A stretch of DNA of 10,000 nucleotides, from positions 21,890,849 to 21,900,848 of the forward strand of contig CM060326.1 in the NCBI GenBank assembly GCA_030674155.1. Reading direction: 5' to 3'. The notes below the pieces were generated by a model. It saw only the letters and a list, made by a program, of their open reading frames with translations. It was not told the DNA's origin and made no database searches. The translations under genes were made by a program, and so were the position numbers. Source of the DNA: Stramonita haemastoma (Eukaryota > Mollusca > Gastropoda > Neogastropoda > Muricidae). Every line of letters begins with the position of its first letter. Position 1 is the stretch's first letter. This document shows positions 1 to 8,859 of this stretch, in pieces.

Positions 1-108
1 CGATGAATAGGACAGCAGGAAGTGATTTAGCCTCATAATAGCTGTAAGCATTCACATCTCTCCAGATTGGGTCATTTTCATTGGTTTATTCTTTGATGGG
101 TGCAGTGG

Positions 109-110
<2 letters not shown>

Positions 111-143
<33 letters not shown>

Positions 144-146
144 GGG
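111..146. repeat. (GA)n tract ending in a run of 14 G
   Basis: Eleven GA units (111-132) run directly into 14 consecutive G (133-146). The tract ends exactly where the tRNA-like head of SINE copy A begins. It is homopurine on this strand and could adopt triplex or G-rich structures. It is non-coding; open frames through it on either strand are by-products of low complexity. Confidence 0.95.
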
Positions 147-487
147 CAGGATAGCCTGGTGGTCAGAGTGATGCGCTCGTGTTCTGCTGGCCCGGGTACG
201 AATCTCCTTCAAGAGGATTTGTCCTCTGTTGTTAACATCAGTGCTAAGTCCACTCCCCCTAAAAGTCCATCGGATAAGACTAAACCGTGGTCCCGTGTGC
301 GAATGCATGTAGAACATCTTGCGCACACGTTAAACCTTATTCCGCTTTTCGGAAGAGTAGGCCATTGTGTGCCAGTTGGAACAGATGACAAAATTCAAAA
401 ACCTGCATACACACGGGCACTGGATGTAAAAAAAAAAAAAAAACACACGAGTACTTATTTCATTATCCTCAAAATAAAAGAATAACT
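147..487 (+). mobile_element. tRNA-headed SINE, copy A (nearly full length)
   Basis: This is a non-autonomous retroposon with three visible modules. The head (about 147-206) has RNA polymerase III A- and B-box-like motifs. The middle (264-299) carries a domain with the pattern AGTCC-TCGGA-(N)-TAAACCG-(N)-CCCGTGTG; the related motif in copies B and C makes it recognisable as a conserved central domain, which I tentatively assign to the Nin-DC/deeply conserved SINE group from memory. The 3' part (about 318-487) includes GGAACAGATGACAA and a tail starting CTGGATGTAAAAAA, which matches the tail of the LINE at 9130. The tail has expanded to 16 A (428-443) and ends AATAAAAGAATAA. A small inverted repeat (AGAGGA 212-217 with TCCTCT 222-227) follows the B box. 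I see no clear target-site duplication: the 5' flank is GA/G repeat and the 3' flank is AT-rich. Of the three copies of this family in the window, it is the only one that keeps the head. Confidence 0.85.
152..205 (+). promoter_or_regulatory. Internal Pol III promoter of SINE A (A and B boxes)
   Basis: The A-box-like motif TAGCCTGGTGGT (152-163) matches 10 of 12 positions of the tRNA A-box pattern TRGCNNAGYNGG. The B-box-like motif GGTACGAATCT (195-205) matches 9 of 11 positions of GGTTCGANTCC. Their 43-bp spacing is normal for tRNA-type promoters. The mismatches fit an ageing copy. No tRNA acceptor-stem pairing is evident, so this is not called as a tRNA gene. Confidence 0.65.
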
Positions 488-1174
488 AAAAAGTAATAAA
501 TACTGCTGCTGCTACCGTGATTAGCTGACTGCAACTGAAAGATGTCTTGCGTAGACATTTCCTTTTCCCCTCCCCCCCCAAAAAAAAAGAAAATAATAAG
601 GGGGAAGGGGGTGGCGAAGAAACTATTTCTGGCCACCGTAGGACTGATTTGTTTGTGTAGAAGCTTCCTAAACTCAACATAGACACTGGGCGGAATTTTG
701 GTATTTACTTGTTCAATATTACTAGGTGCTTAATTATTATGTAGTTATAAAAGGGACAAATGTGGACTGGCAGTATTTCATTTTTGTATTTTTTTGGGGG
801 GGTTGTGGGGTTATTTTATTGTTGGTAAAACTTTAGACAAACTGTAAATAATCCTCAAATATTGTTGTTTTTACCCTCCTGACCATTTGCGTATTCCGTC
901 AACTGTTTACTTGTTTATTAGTTTGTTTCGAACTGTCGTTCTGTTCCTCTTGAAGCCTGTTTTTGTCTAGTCTACATTGTACCTTCTAAATCTTTTCTTT
1001 TTTATGGTTTCACTCAGTACGTGATCATGCTTTATAGCAAAGTGCTTTTAATGTCTTGATCACATTTGATCTCTTTCCCTCTGTCTCCCTGTCTCTTTGC
1101 TTCTTCCTGCTTTTGTCTGTCTGTGTATGTGTGTTTCTCTTTCTGTTTTTATGGTTTGGTGTGTCTATTTCTCT
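488..1174. other. AT-rich spacer with homopolymer runs, no gene seen
   Basis: I see no coding region, RNA gene or known repeat here. It holds a C-run/A-run block at about 568-589 followed by a G-rich block (600-613), a T-run/G-run at about 788-810, and, from about 1070, CT/TCTG-rich sequence that grades into the microsatellite at 1175. Open frames are short and of unremarkable composition. Confidence 0.6.
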
Positions 1175-1219
1175 CTGTCTGTCTGTCTGTCTATCAGTCT
1201 GTCTGTCTGTCTGTCTGTC
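1175..1219. repeat. (TGTC)n microsatellite
   Basis: About eleven TGTC units, interrupted once by CTATCAG near 1191-1197. It is the first block of a compound microsatellite that continues as TA, GTT and AC to 1476. The upstream CT/TG-rich sequence (1070-1174) looks like decayed repeat of the same kind. Confidence 0.95.
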
Positions 1220-1220
1220 C

Positions 1221-1264
1221 ATATATAAATTTATATATATGTTATATATATATATGTATATGTA

Positions 1265-1305
<41 letters not shown>
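1221..1305. repeat. (TA)n microsatellite
   Basis: Alternating TA with a few G or AA interruptions near the left end (1221-1269), then pure from about 1270 to 1305. It is self-complementary and could extrude a cruciform. The right part is purer, hence probably younger, than the left. Confidence 0.95.
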
Positions 1306-1307
<2 letters not shown>

Positions 1308-1310
1308 GCC

Positions 1311-1338
1311 GTTGTTGTTGTTGTTGTTGTTGTTGTTC
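1311..1338. repeat. (GTT)n microsatellite
   Basis: Nine GTT units placed between the TA and AC blocks of the compound locus. It is perfect in sequence. Confidence 0.95.
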
Positions 1339-1340
1339 AA

Positions 1341-1405
1341 ACACCAACACGCACACACACACAAACACACACACACGCACACACACACAAACACAAACAC
1401 ACACA

Positions 1406-1445
<40 letters not shown>

Positions 1446-1476
1446 ACACACACACACACACACACACCAACCACAC
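1341..1476. repeat. (AC)n microsatellite, interrupted
   Basis: AC repeat with scattered substitutions (CACGCAC, ACAAAC, ATAC, ACCAC), longest pure run about 1407-1443. It ends at the 5' break of SINE copy B, so the SINE appears to sit against the array. The long open frames over it (Thr-His or Cys-Val dipeptides) are repeat translations, not proteins. Confidence 0.95.
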
Positions 1477-1477
1477 A

Positions 1478-1690
1478 TTGGATGATACTATAAACCGAGG
1501 CCCCGTGTGCGAACACACGCACGCAGAACACCTTGCGCACACGCTAAATCCTGTTCCATTTTTAGTAGGAGTAGGCCATTGTGTTCCGGTGGGAACAGAT
1601 GACAAGATTTACAAAAAACTACATGCACACAGGGACTGGTTGTAAAAAAAGCACATGTGTGCTTATTCCACTATCATCTATATAAAAGAA
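1478..1690 (+). mobile_element. SINE copy B, 5'-truncated, same family as A and C
   Basis: The element is recognisable from TTGGATGATAC in the central domain onwards, through TAAACCGAGGCCCCGTGTGC (1491-1510) and GGAACAGATGACAA, to the tail. The head and the left half of the central domain are missing; the (AC)n array takes their place. It has a small extra ACAC relative to copy C in the GCGAACACACGCACGCAG stretch. The tail CTGGTTGTAAAAAAAGCACA leads into ATGTGTGCTTATTC (1655-1668), whose 14 bases are identical to the LINE tail ending at 9163. The tail contains a near-perfect hairpin: AGCACA (1650-1655), TG loop, TGTGCT (1658-1663). It ends ATATAAAAGAATAAATG, where tandem AATG/AATA repeats begin. 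Confidence 0.85.
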
Positions 1691-1757
1691 TAAATGAATA
1701 AATGAATGAATAAATAAATGAATGAATAAATAAATGAATGAATGAATGATAAATAAT
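1691..1757. repeat. AATG/AATA tetranucleotide tail with 16-bp higher-order unit
   Basis: Tandem AATG and AATA tetramers follow the SINE B 3' end. They are arranged partly as a 16-bp unit AATGAATGAATAAATA, seen twice in succession before the AATG-only part. The most economical reading is tandem growth of the SINE's own A-rich 3' tail. Confidence 0.85.
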
Positions 1758-1763
1758 AAATAA

Positions 1764-1804
1764 ATATATATATATATATATAGTATATATATAATATATA
1801 ATAT

Positions 1805-1850
<46 letters not shown>
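1764..1850. repeat. (TA)n microsatellite
   Basis: TA repeat with TAG and TAATA interruptions (about 1782-1816), pure over about 1817-1848. It continues the chain of simple repeats behind SINE B. Confidence 0.95.
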
Positions 1851-1851
<1 letters not shown>

Positions 1852-2178
1852 AAAACAAAACACACGTGCGCGCATATACTGTTATCTGGTGGATTGTTAT
1901 TGAAAACGTTGCGATTAGCAAGATAACTTAAAATCTACATGTCGTGAAAGCTCACAGAACTGTTTAAATGTATCTTATTTCCAGCAGATTGACTTTCTTG
2001 ATTCTTGAATATTGCCATCTCCTTTCCTATTCTGCAATTCAACAGCTTCTAGACCATGAAGATAATTATTGTTTCTTTTTTTAACGTCACATATCACGAT
2101 ATATTTACATACTGACCTGTTCAGATTCTGAAGTGTTGAGTATTTCAGTATATACAGAGACGATAAACTCAATGAATT
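1851..2178. other. AT-rich spacer, no gene seen
   Basis: Apparently single-copy, AT-rich sequence. No open frame of note, RNA gene or known repeat could be recognised on either strand. Confidence 0.5.
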
Positions 2179-2213
2179 GAATTATTAAAGTGAAAATTTC
2201 ACTTTAATAATTC
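2179..2213. repeat. Perfect 35-bp palindrome (17-bp arms, 1-nt centre)
   Basis: The left arm GAATTATTAAAGTGAAA (2179-2195) and right arm TTTCACTTTAATAATTC (2197-2213) are exact reverse complements about a single A at 2196. After one mismatch (2178/2214) three further bases pair (2175-2177 with 2215-2217). Unlike the TA tracts this is not low-complexity sequence, so a 17-bp perfect arm is unlikely by chance. It could be a cruciform site, the remnant of a tiny terminal-inverted-repeat element, or a symmetric protein-binding site. I see no flanking duplication that would decide. Confidence 0.85.
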
Positions 2214-2669
2214 TATTTAATATTCTATAGTTTGAGTTTAAACCAAAGAAGCAAACGACATTTCCTTTGAAAGTTTAAATACGTGCAGAGCAGATACATA
2301 AGTATTGAGACACACAAACACAGACAGGCAAAGAAACAGTAGATTTAGGAAGATGAATAGGAAAGCAGAATGGTAAATAAATATTTTAAGTATTTGACCA
2401 TTACTTACATAGTTGAAAATAAAAAGAAACCATTTGTATACCATGTAGTCTACTAAACTTTGTAGATTTTATACACAAAGTCTTAGTATAGTTGAAAATC
2501 AAACACTCCTCTCCGGTAATCACAATGCCAATGCTAATCAGAAAGACAGACAATAGGTGACAGGGAAAAAAAAGGGAGGGGGAAGGAAGCAATTTAGTCT
2601 GTTAATGGCCTCGTGGCCCCACTTCTCCCCCTAAATGGCTGTCAGTGCCCATGCTTTGTTCTTTGACAG
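2214..2669. other. Spacer ending in a likely 3' splice site
   Basis: AT-rich and apparently single copy to about 2590, then more GC-rich. The last 20 bases (2650-2669) form a pyrimidine-rich stretch ending in CAG, with a possible branch sequence CCTAAAT near 2631-2637. This would be the end of an intron if the block at 2670 is an exon. Nothing else recognisable was seen. Confidence 0.4.
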
Positions 2670-2877
2670 GTCCACCAGCCATCAGCAGTAACAGCAGCTG
2701 TTGGCAGCTGGCCAGCAGTGAGAGATGTCCAGTACAGGGGAAAAGATGGAGGTCAAGTGGCTGACCGCTGCCCTGTGGCCGCAGAGAAGGTTGAGATCTG
2801 GACCAAGTGCCATGGACACAATGCTGACCTCTTTAGGGACCTTGAGAGCATGTTGATGACTGACTGTGTTGTGGGGA
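2670..2877 (+). CDS. Candidate internal exon of an unrecognised protein
   Basis: I do not recognise the product. The frame opens immediately after a TGA (2664-2666) at the AG of a good 3' splice-site-like sequence (TTTGTTCTTTGACAG). It reads VHQPSAVTAAVGSWP... through ...VEIWTKCHGHNADLF... to ...ESMLMTDCVVG. Codon choice looks coding-like, with many GAG, AAG, GAC, GTG and ATC codons. The GC content is higher than in the flanks, and the other two forward frames close quickly. The end at 2877 is a guess based on a weak donor (GA|GTGAGG); another possible donor is GGTACA near 2895. The frame then stays open through the CT array to 3647 only because that repeat has no stops, so that extension should not be believed. 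The minus strand is also partly open here, which weakens the case. Alternatives are a fragment of an old transposon or chance. No starting methionine or second exon was found in the window. Confidence 0.3.
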
Positions 2878-2966
2878 GTGAGGGTGTCTTGTCTGGTACA
2901 CTTCTTGCCCTTCTCTCTGTCTCTATCTCTGTCTGTTTCTTTCCTTGGTTTAGCTTCTGTCTGGTT

Positions 2967-3461
<495 letters not shown>

Positions 3462-3815
3462 CACTCACTAATTCTTTGTCTTTTAATAATCATTCAATGT
3501 GAGCTTATAGCTTTGCTCTGCTTAATTTTTTTGGTGTTAATGTTTGTATGCTGTTATTTTGTTGCTTGTTTTTGCCATGTATATGCATCTCTTTCAACTA
3601 ATTATATTATGAGGAACGGTGGGTATGGAGTACTTGTGATAAATTGAGAAAAGATTTATATGAGCCTAAATTGTTTGCTGTAAATGAAGAACCAAGGAAT
3701 TATGAAGAAAATGAAAAAAAAAAAAGAACGACGTTCTAGGCTTTTAACATTTCTCAACTGGGTAAATATATATATACGGATTTTCTTTTTTCCCCTTGTT
3801 CTGATTTTTGGTTTT
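3462..3815. other. AT-rich spacer, no gene seen
   Basis: T-rich on the left and A-rich in the middle (A-run near 3714-3725), with a short TATATATA at 3768-3775. No convincing coding or RNA feature was seen on either strand. Confidence 0.5.
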
Positions 3816-4035
3816 CGTGTCTCTCTGCCTCTTTGTATGTTTGCCTATCTGTCCATTTTTCTTATCTTATCTGTATCTGGTTTTCTCTCTGCCTGTTTCT
3901 GACTCTCTGTATGTCTGACAGTCTACATCAGGTGTACTCTCATTGTGCCTATGTGTCTCTGCTTCTCAGTTTCTCTGTCTCTCTCACTTTCTCTTTTCCT
4001 CTAGCTCTCTTTCCCCATCTTCCATCCTCCCACTA
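3816..4035. repeat. Degenerate CT/TCTG-rich sequence
   Basis: Imperfect CTCT, CTGTCT and TGTCTG words make up most of this stretch, without a long pure run. It looks like an old, decayed pyrimidine microsatellite related in composition to the array at 2967-3461. Confidence 0.6.
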
Positions 4036-4462
4036 GTATGTTGTGGATTCTTTTCTTTCTCGAGCATTTAAATTTAAAAAAGACCGTTGGCATTCAGTAC
4101 GTTGTGATAAAAGAGATGTGAAAAAAACAGCTGTGTATAGGTGAATGCCACAGACAGCTTCGAAAAAGTCAGTAATGTTAGAATATTATTGTTCAGAAAT
4201 TATTTTATAGTAATGGTCAAGATGTGATCGCAAGTTATAAACCAGTATGAACAAAAGAAACTGTTTTCTCTGCGACTTTTACAGCCAGTATTTCTTTTTA
4301 TATCTTTTAAGGATAGAAAACCATAAAAGATATGAACAATGATCAAACTAATTACCTCAATGAAAGTGTGATCTGTGTTTGATTAAGCTATAATTGTGAA
4401 AAGATCGACGAAGGATTTTTTTTTAATTGATCAGTCACGAACAAGACTAAGGCAAACAAGCA
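4036..4462. other. AT-rich spacer with two short inverted repeats
   Basis: No gene was recognised. Two inverted repeats are present: TGGCATTCA (4088-4096) with TGAATGCCA (4142-4150), 9-bp arms and a 45-nt loop; and ATATCTTTTA (4300-4309) with TAAAAGATAT (4324-4333), 10-bp arms and a 14-nt loop. In sequence this AT-rich, neither is strong evidence of a structured RNA. Confidence 0.5.
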
Positions 4463-4676
4463 AGCACACAGACACAGATACACACAGACAAACTTTTTTA
4501 CACACATACGCACGTGCGCGTGCGCACACGCCCCAACCCTACCATACACATACACACAGCACTCACACGCACAACACACAAACGCACACTCACGCACACA
4601 CCCGTGGACACACCGACACAGACACACAGAGACACAGAGACACAGATACCACACACACACCACACACACACACACA

Positions 4677-4726
<50 letters not shown>

Positions 4727-4764
4727 CACACACAACACACACACACACACACACACACACCACA

Positions 4765-4804
<40 letters not shown>

Positions 4805-4822
4805 CACACACACACAACACAT
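4463..4822. repeat. (CA)n-rich array, 360 bp
   Basis: The left half (4463-4650) is a degenerate CA/GACACA repeat. The right half (4650-4820) is nearly pure CA broken by regular CACCAC or CAACAC slips. All frames across it are open on both strands by composition. It ends close to the 3' tail of the minus-strand SINE. Confidence 0.95.
4501..4530. other. 30-bp alternating pyrimidine/purine core (possible Z-DNA)
   Basis: Every step in this stretch alternates pyrimidine and purine, with CG-dense words such as CGCACGTGCG (a 10-bp palindrome) and TGCGCGTGCGCAC. Alternating CG/CA is the classical Z-DNA-prone pattern. A structural effect is inferred from composition only. Confidence 0.6.
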
Positions 4823-4830
4823 GAAAGCCA

Positions 4831-5143
4831 CCCTTTTTTTTTTCTTTTTCCTGTCCTCAACTGTATTTGTTTTCTCTATCAGAGTGGCTTTTTTACAGAA
4901 TTTTTATCCAGGGACAACCCTCTTGTGGCCGTGGGTTCTTTTACGTGCGCTAAATAATGATGTGTAACACGCGGGACTTCGGTTTACCGCCTCATCCAAA
5001 AGACTAGCACCCAGACCACCACTCATGGCCTAATGGATGGGGGGAAAAGTTTCGAGCCCAAATGGTATTCGAACCACCGCACACTCCGACCCGGACTTTT
5101 CGTTTTGTGGCCAGGCGCGTTACCTCTAGACCACCGATCCCCT
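4831..5143 (-). mobile_element. tRNA-headed SINE on the minus strand, different family
   Basis: Read on the minus strand, it starts GGGATCGGTGGTCTAGAGGT at about 5143 and has A- and B-box-like motifs. It then carries a central domain (5005 down to 4968) with GGATGAGG-(N)-TAAACCGAAGTCCCG. The 3' module continues TTTAGCGCACGTAAAAGAAC (4952 down to about 4933), GTTGTCCCTGGA, and a tail with TGTAAAAAAGCCACTCTGAT and an A-rich end near 4831. The central domain matches copy C of the other SINE family at 29 of 38 positions without gaps, while head and tail differ. Similar 3' modules are, from memory, common in mollusc SINEs. The copy appears complete or nearly so. Its 3' end lies next to the CA array; no target-site duplication could be fixed. 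Confidence 0.8.
5065..5133 (-). promoter_or_regulatory. Internal Pol III promoter of the minus-strand SINE
   Basis: On the minus strand the A-box-like motif TGGTCTAGAGGT lies at 5133-5122 (9 of 12 consensus positions). The B-box-like motif GGTTCGAATAC lies at 5075-5065 (10 of 11). The 58-bp spacing is longer than in most tRNA genes but within the range used by Pol III. The head also begins with a tRNA-like GGGATCGGTGG. Confidence 0.65.
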
Positions 5144-5540
5144 TTTGACGTTTGACTACTTTTTTAGTTTTCTTAGCATGTGAAGTATCAGTAATCCTTA
5201 TCTCTCTATAATCACCTTGAACAAGCAGCGACCTTCACTTTGAAGAGACACTAAAGGAGGGGACAGCACAGATACTGACCCAGGTCAAGTAGTCGCTATT
5301 TCCTGTTTGCTGGTAATGAACTGCTTTCTGAACGGGTAGCAGTGCTTAAAAGAGATTTCATTTCTATTGTAGTTAAGTCCTTAAACACCGATAATGTCCG
5401 TGTTTTTGTTTTTGTTTTTTTGGTTCAGAGGGAGTTTTTTATATATTTTAATATGAGAAAAAAAACCTCTGCAGTGTGCCTATTCGTGTCTCATTTGTCA
5501 AGTTCTTTTGAATGCTTTGATAACAGTAGTGTCAGGTATG
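5144..5540. other. Spacer, no gene seen
   Basis: Mixed-composition, apparently single-copy sequence with several T-runs. One open frame crosses it but owes its length to the following GA repeat. No RNA gene or known repeat was recognised. Confidence 0.5.
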
Positions 5541-5541
5541 T

Positions 5542-5578
<37 letters not shown>

Positions 5579-5580
5579 GG

Positions 5581-5654
<74 letters not shown>

Positions 5655-5729
5655 AGACAGACAGCAGAGACAGACAGAGCAGAAGAGAGACAGACAGAAG
5701 CAGACAGACCACGACAGACAGACAGAGAG
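5541..5729. repeat. (GA)n array grading into (CAGA)n, ending in a G-run
   Basis: Homopurine GA repeat from about 5541 to 5650 with rare AAAG or GGGG breaks, then imperfect CAGA units (5657-5729) and about seven G at 5729-5736. The GA-to-CAGA change mirrors, on the opposite strand, the CT-to-CTGT change at 2967-3461. Confidence 0.95.
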
Positions 5730-5931
5730 GGGGGGGATTTGTTTGAGGTGAGCAGTTTAACCCTTCTCTGACCAATGCATCTCAGCGGGTGTGGAAGGCA
5801 AGTCCACAGTCGTTCATCATGTCCAGGCACTTCTCCGCTCAATAAAAGAGCTCCTTCTGTCCTTCTGTGTGTTATTTGTAGTTGTCTTTCCATTTGTTAT
5901 TTGTCAGAATGCAACTGGACTCTGAGCAAGT

Positions 5932-6015
5932 AGAAGAAGAAGAAGAAGAAGAAGAAGAAGAAGAAGAAGAAGAAGAAGAAGAAGAAGAAGAAGAAGAAGA
6001 AGAAGAAGAAGAAGA
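5932..6015. repeat. Uninterrupted (GAA)n, about 28 units
   Basis: A pure GAA tract of about 84 bp. It would read as poly-Glu forward and poly-Ser in reverse, but no gene context supports translation. Long pure GAA/TTC tracts can form intramolecular triplexes. It abuts the 5S-like segment that follows. Confidence 0.97.
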
Positions 6016-6255
6016 GTGGAGTTTCCCCCAGTGGAGTAAAGCAGCGTCGAGCGTGGTTACCAGCTGGATGGGTGACCGTTTGCGCGCCTTGGCTTCAGCA
6101 CAGTCCCTCCAGTTCACCCAGCTGTAAATGGGTACCCGCCCTCTTTAGGGTCACTTAAGGTAAAGCAGCGAAGGAGAGGAGATGGGCGCCCCCCTCAACA
6201 TGCTGACCCTAGAGAAGCTGAGGCTACCTCGCTACCCTACGACCGTCTAGGCTAT
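6016..6255 (+). mobile_element. 5S-rRNA-like segment, probable 5S-derived SINE
   Basis: The stretch 6037-6081 resembles the internal control region of animal 5S rRNA genes. TAAAGCAGCGTCG corresponds to the A-box, GCGTGG to the intermediate element, and CTGGATGGGTGACCGTTT to the C-box, in correct order and close to normal spacing. The 5S 5' half is absent (only about 20 bp of unrelated sequence separate it from the GAA tract), and sequence after 6085 departs from 5S. It is therefore not an intact 5S gene. It is followed by CAGCTGTAAATGGGTACC and an unrecognised body, ending in T/A-rich sequence from about 6262. 5S-headed SINEs (the SINE3 type) are known in animals; the family here is not identified. 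The word TAAAGCAGCG recurs at 6161-6170, ahead of a second GATGGG (6181-6186). Confidence 0.6.
6037..6081 (+). promoter_or_regulatory. 5S-type internal Pol III promoter (A-box, IE, C-box)
   Basis: A-box-like TAAAGCAGCGTCGA (6037-6050), intermediate-element-like GCGTGG (6051-6056) and C-box-like CTGGATGGGTGACCGTTT (6064-6081). The order and spacing follow the type 1 Pol III promoter bound by TFIIIA in 5S genes. Activity of this copy is unknown. Confidence 0.55.
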
Positions 6256-6480
6256 GGGACACTTTTAATTTTACCTTTATTTTTTTTAACTTTATTTACC
6301 TTATACCTGGAGGCTGGCTTGTCCACACCAGAGCATGGGCACACACTGGTAGGTAAGCACATCACACGCTAAGGGGGCCAATTCCCTTCCCTTGCAGAAT
6401 GGTTTATTTTGAGACTTTCTGGAAGGGAGAGAGTAGAATGGACCAAGGAGGCAGAAAGCATACAAAACAGACGTGACAGA
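6256..6480. other. Spacer after the 5S-like element
   Basis: The T/A-rich 6262-6302 may be the tail of the 5S-like element. The remainder is mixed composition with a splice-like GGTAAGC (6352-6358) and a pyrimidine-CAG (6381-6397), but no supported exon. No gene was recognised. Confidence 0.4.
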
Positions 6481-6596
6481 AAGAGAGAGGAAAGTGAAGA
6501 TTTGAGAGACAGAGAGGGAGATTGAGAGAGAGGGCGATAGGGAGCGACAGAGACAGACAGAGACAGACATAGACAGACAGAGACAGACAGAGACAC

Positions 6597-6633
<37 letters not shown>

Positions 6634-6691
6634 GGGAGAGAGAGAAAGAGACACAGAGAGAGAGAGAAAGGAAGGAGAGAGAAAGAGAGAG

Positions 6692-6751
<60 letters not shown>

Positions 6752-6770
6752 GAAGAGAGAGAGAAGAGAG
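6481..6770. repeat. Purine-rich GA / GACA array
   Basis: Imperfect GAGACAGA words (6481-6640), including seven clean CAGA units near 6601-6632, then GA repeat with GGA/GAAA breaks to about 6770. It is nearly devoid of T. Open frames across it on the minus strand are repeat artefacts. Confidence 0.93.
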
Positions 6771-6783
6771 GTTTATAATGACA

Positions 6784-6837
6784 ATGTGTGCAGAGTGTGT
6801 GCGTGTGTTATGTTTGGTGTGTGCTGCATGGTGCGTG

Positions 6838-6879
<42 letters not shown>

Positions 6880-6892
6880 TGTGTGTGTGTGT

Positions 6893-6934
<42 letters not shown>

Positions 6935-6970
6935 TTGTGTTTGTGTGAATGTGTGTGTATGTGTGTGTAC
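6784..6970. repeat. (GT)n microsatellite
   Basis: Degenerate GT to about 6840, then nearly pure GT to about 6930 with single GTGGTG slips, then degenerate to 6968, followed by an A-rich stretch. It follows the GA array directly, giving about 490 bp of continuous simple sequence. Confidence 0.95.
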
Positions 6971-7020
6971 AAAAAAGAAAAAGAAAAAAGCAGATTCATT
7001 ATAAGAGAGAAACCGAGCCA

Positions 7021-7091
7021 ACCAGACAAATAGAGACAGAGAGAAACAATCAGACATGCAGAAAAACACACAGACAGACAGACAGATCGTC
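7021..7091. repeat. Degenerate CAGA/ACAGAC repeat
   Basis: Imperfect CAGACA words with four pure CAGA units near 7070-7085. Short and decayed. Confidence 0.75.
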
Positions 7092-7480
7092 TGTGAGGCA
7101 AACAGACAGAATAAGCTAAACATAGACAAAAAAAATCTTACCGGAACTAAGAGTACCCTTGACGTGATTCAGTTTGATTAAACTAGCAAACCATACAGAA
7201 TGCAGCACTGGAATGAAAACAAAAAGGATTTTCACTAAACGAAGAAGCATTTTGTCAAAATTAATGAAACTTTAAATGCACTGTTCTATTAAATTACGTG
7301 TGATGTTTTCTTCTCTAAGTTGTCTCGTTAACCGGTGAGGCGCACGCACGCACACATAATAGCATGTTCGAAGGCATGCATGCATGCATACTCACGAATG
7401 TCTACCCCCTCTCACGCAAGCATCAATGGGAACATCCTTCTTTCCTTCTTTCTTCTATTCCCTCCCACCCCACCCCTGCT
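7092..7480. other. Spacer, no gene seen
   Basis: AT-rich, apparently single copy. It includes a short run of ATGC units near 7375-7388 and an A/C-rich start of the next repeat. No coding or RNA feature was recognised. Confidence 0.5.
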
Positions 7481-7520
7481 TTGTGTGTATCTCTCTGTGT
7501 TTGTTCTTCTACGTGTGTGT

Positions 7521-8636
<1,116 letters not shown>

Positions 8637-8762
8637 TATCTTCTCTTGTCTGGCATTGCATCCGCAACCTATCTTAGCTGCCTGCCTACCTGTCTGCCTC
8701 CCCCACCCCCACTCCCCTGCTTATCTCTCTCCCTCTGTCTGTTTTTCTTTCTTCCTTTTCTC

Positions 8763-8766
<4 letters not shown>

Positions 8767-8858
<92 letters not shown>
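8767..8858. repeat. (TTA)n, about 30 units, within the LINE 3' UTR
   Basis: A pure TTA tract of 92 bp between CT-rich sequence and unremarkable T-rich sequence. Because it lies between the LINE stop codon and its 3' tail, it is either part of the LINE family's UTR or a later expansion there. Confidence 0.95.

Positions 8859-8859
<1 letters not shown>

Noticed and set aside
147..220. Genuine tRNA gene at the SINE A head
   Set aside because: A and B boxes are present but I see no acceptor-stem pairing, and the sequence continues as a SINE body.
209..1605. Two similar minus-strand frames beginning MSSVPTGTQWPT, and frames with MRKMFC or MRKVFC, at SINE copies
   Set aside because: They are translations of the same SINE 3' module in copies A, B and C, so their similarity reflects the repeat and not a protein family.
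1056..1645. Long open frames across the TCTG/TA/GTT/AC compound microsatellite
   Set aside because: Composition is entirely dipeptide or homopolymer repeats, with no flanking coding sequence.
4300..4333. Possible microRNA-like hairpin
   Set aside because: Only a 10-bp AT-rich stem; too short for a precursor and expected by chance in this composition.
6016..6120. Functional 5S rRNA gene
   Set aside because: Only the internal promoter region resembles 5S; the 5' half and the 3' end that pairs with it are absent.
5882..6127. Acidic (poly-Glu) frame on plus or poly-Ser frame on minus over the GAA tract
   Set aside because: It is driven by the trinucleotide repeat, and its right end is the 5S-like retroposon sequence.
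6353..6397. A 45-bp intron with GTAAGC donor and pyrimidine-CAG acceptor
   Set aside because: Too short for a typical animal intron, and neither side shows coding character.
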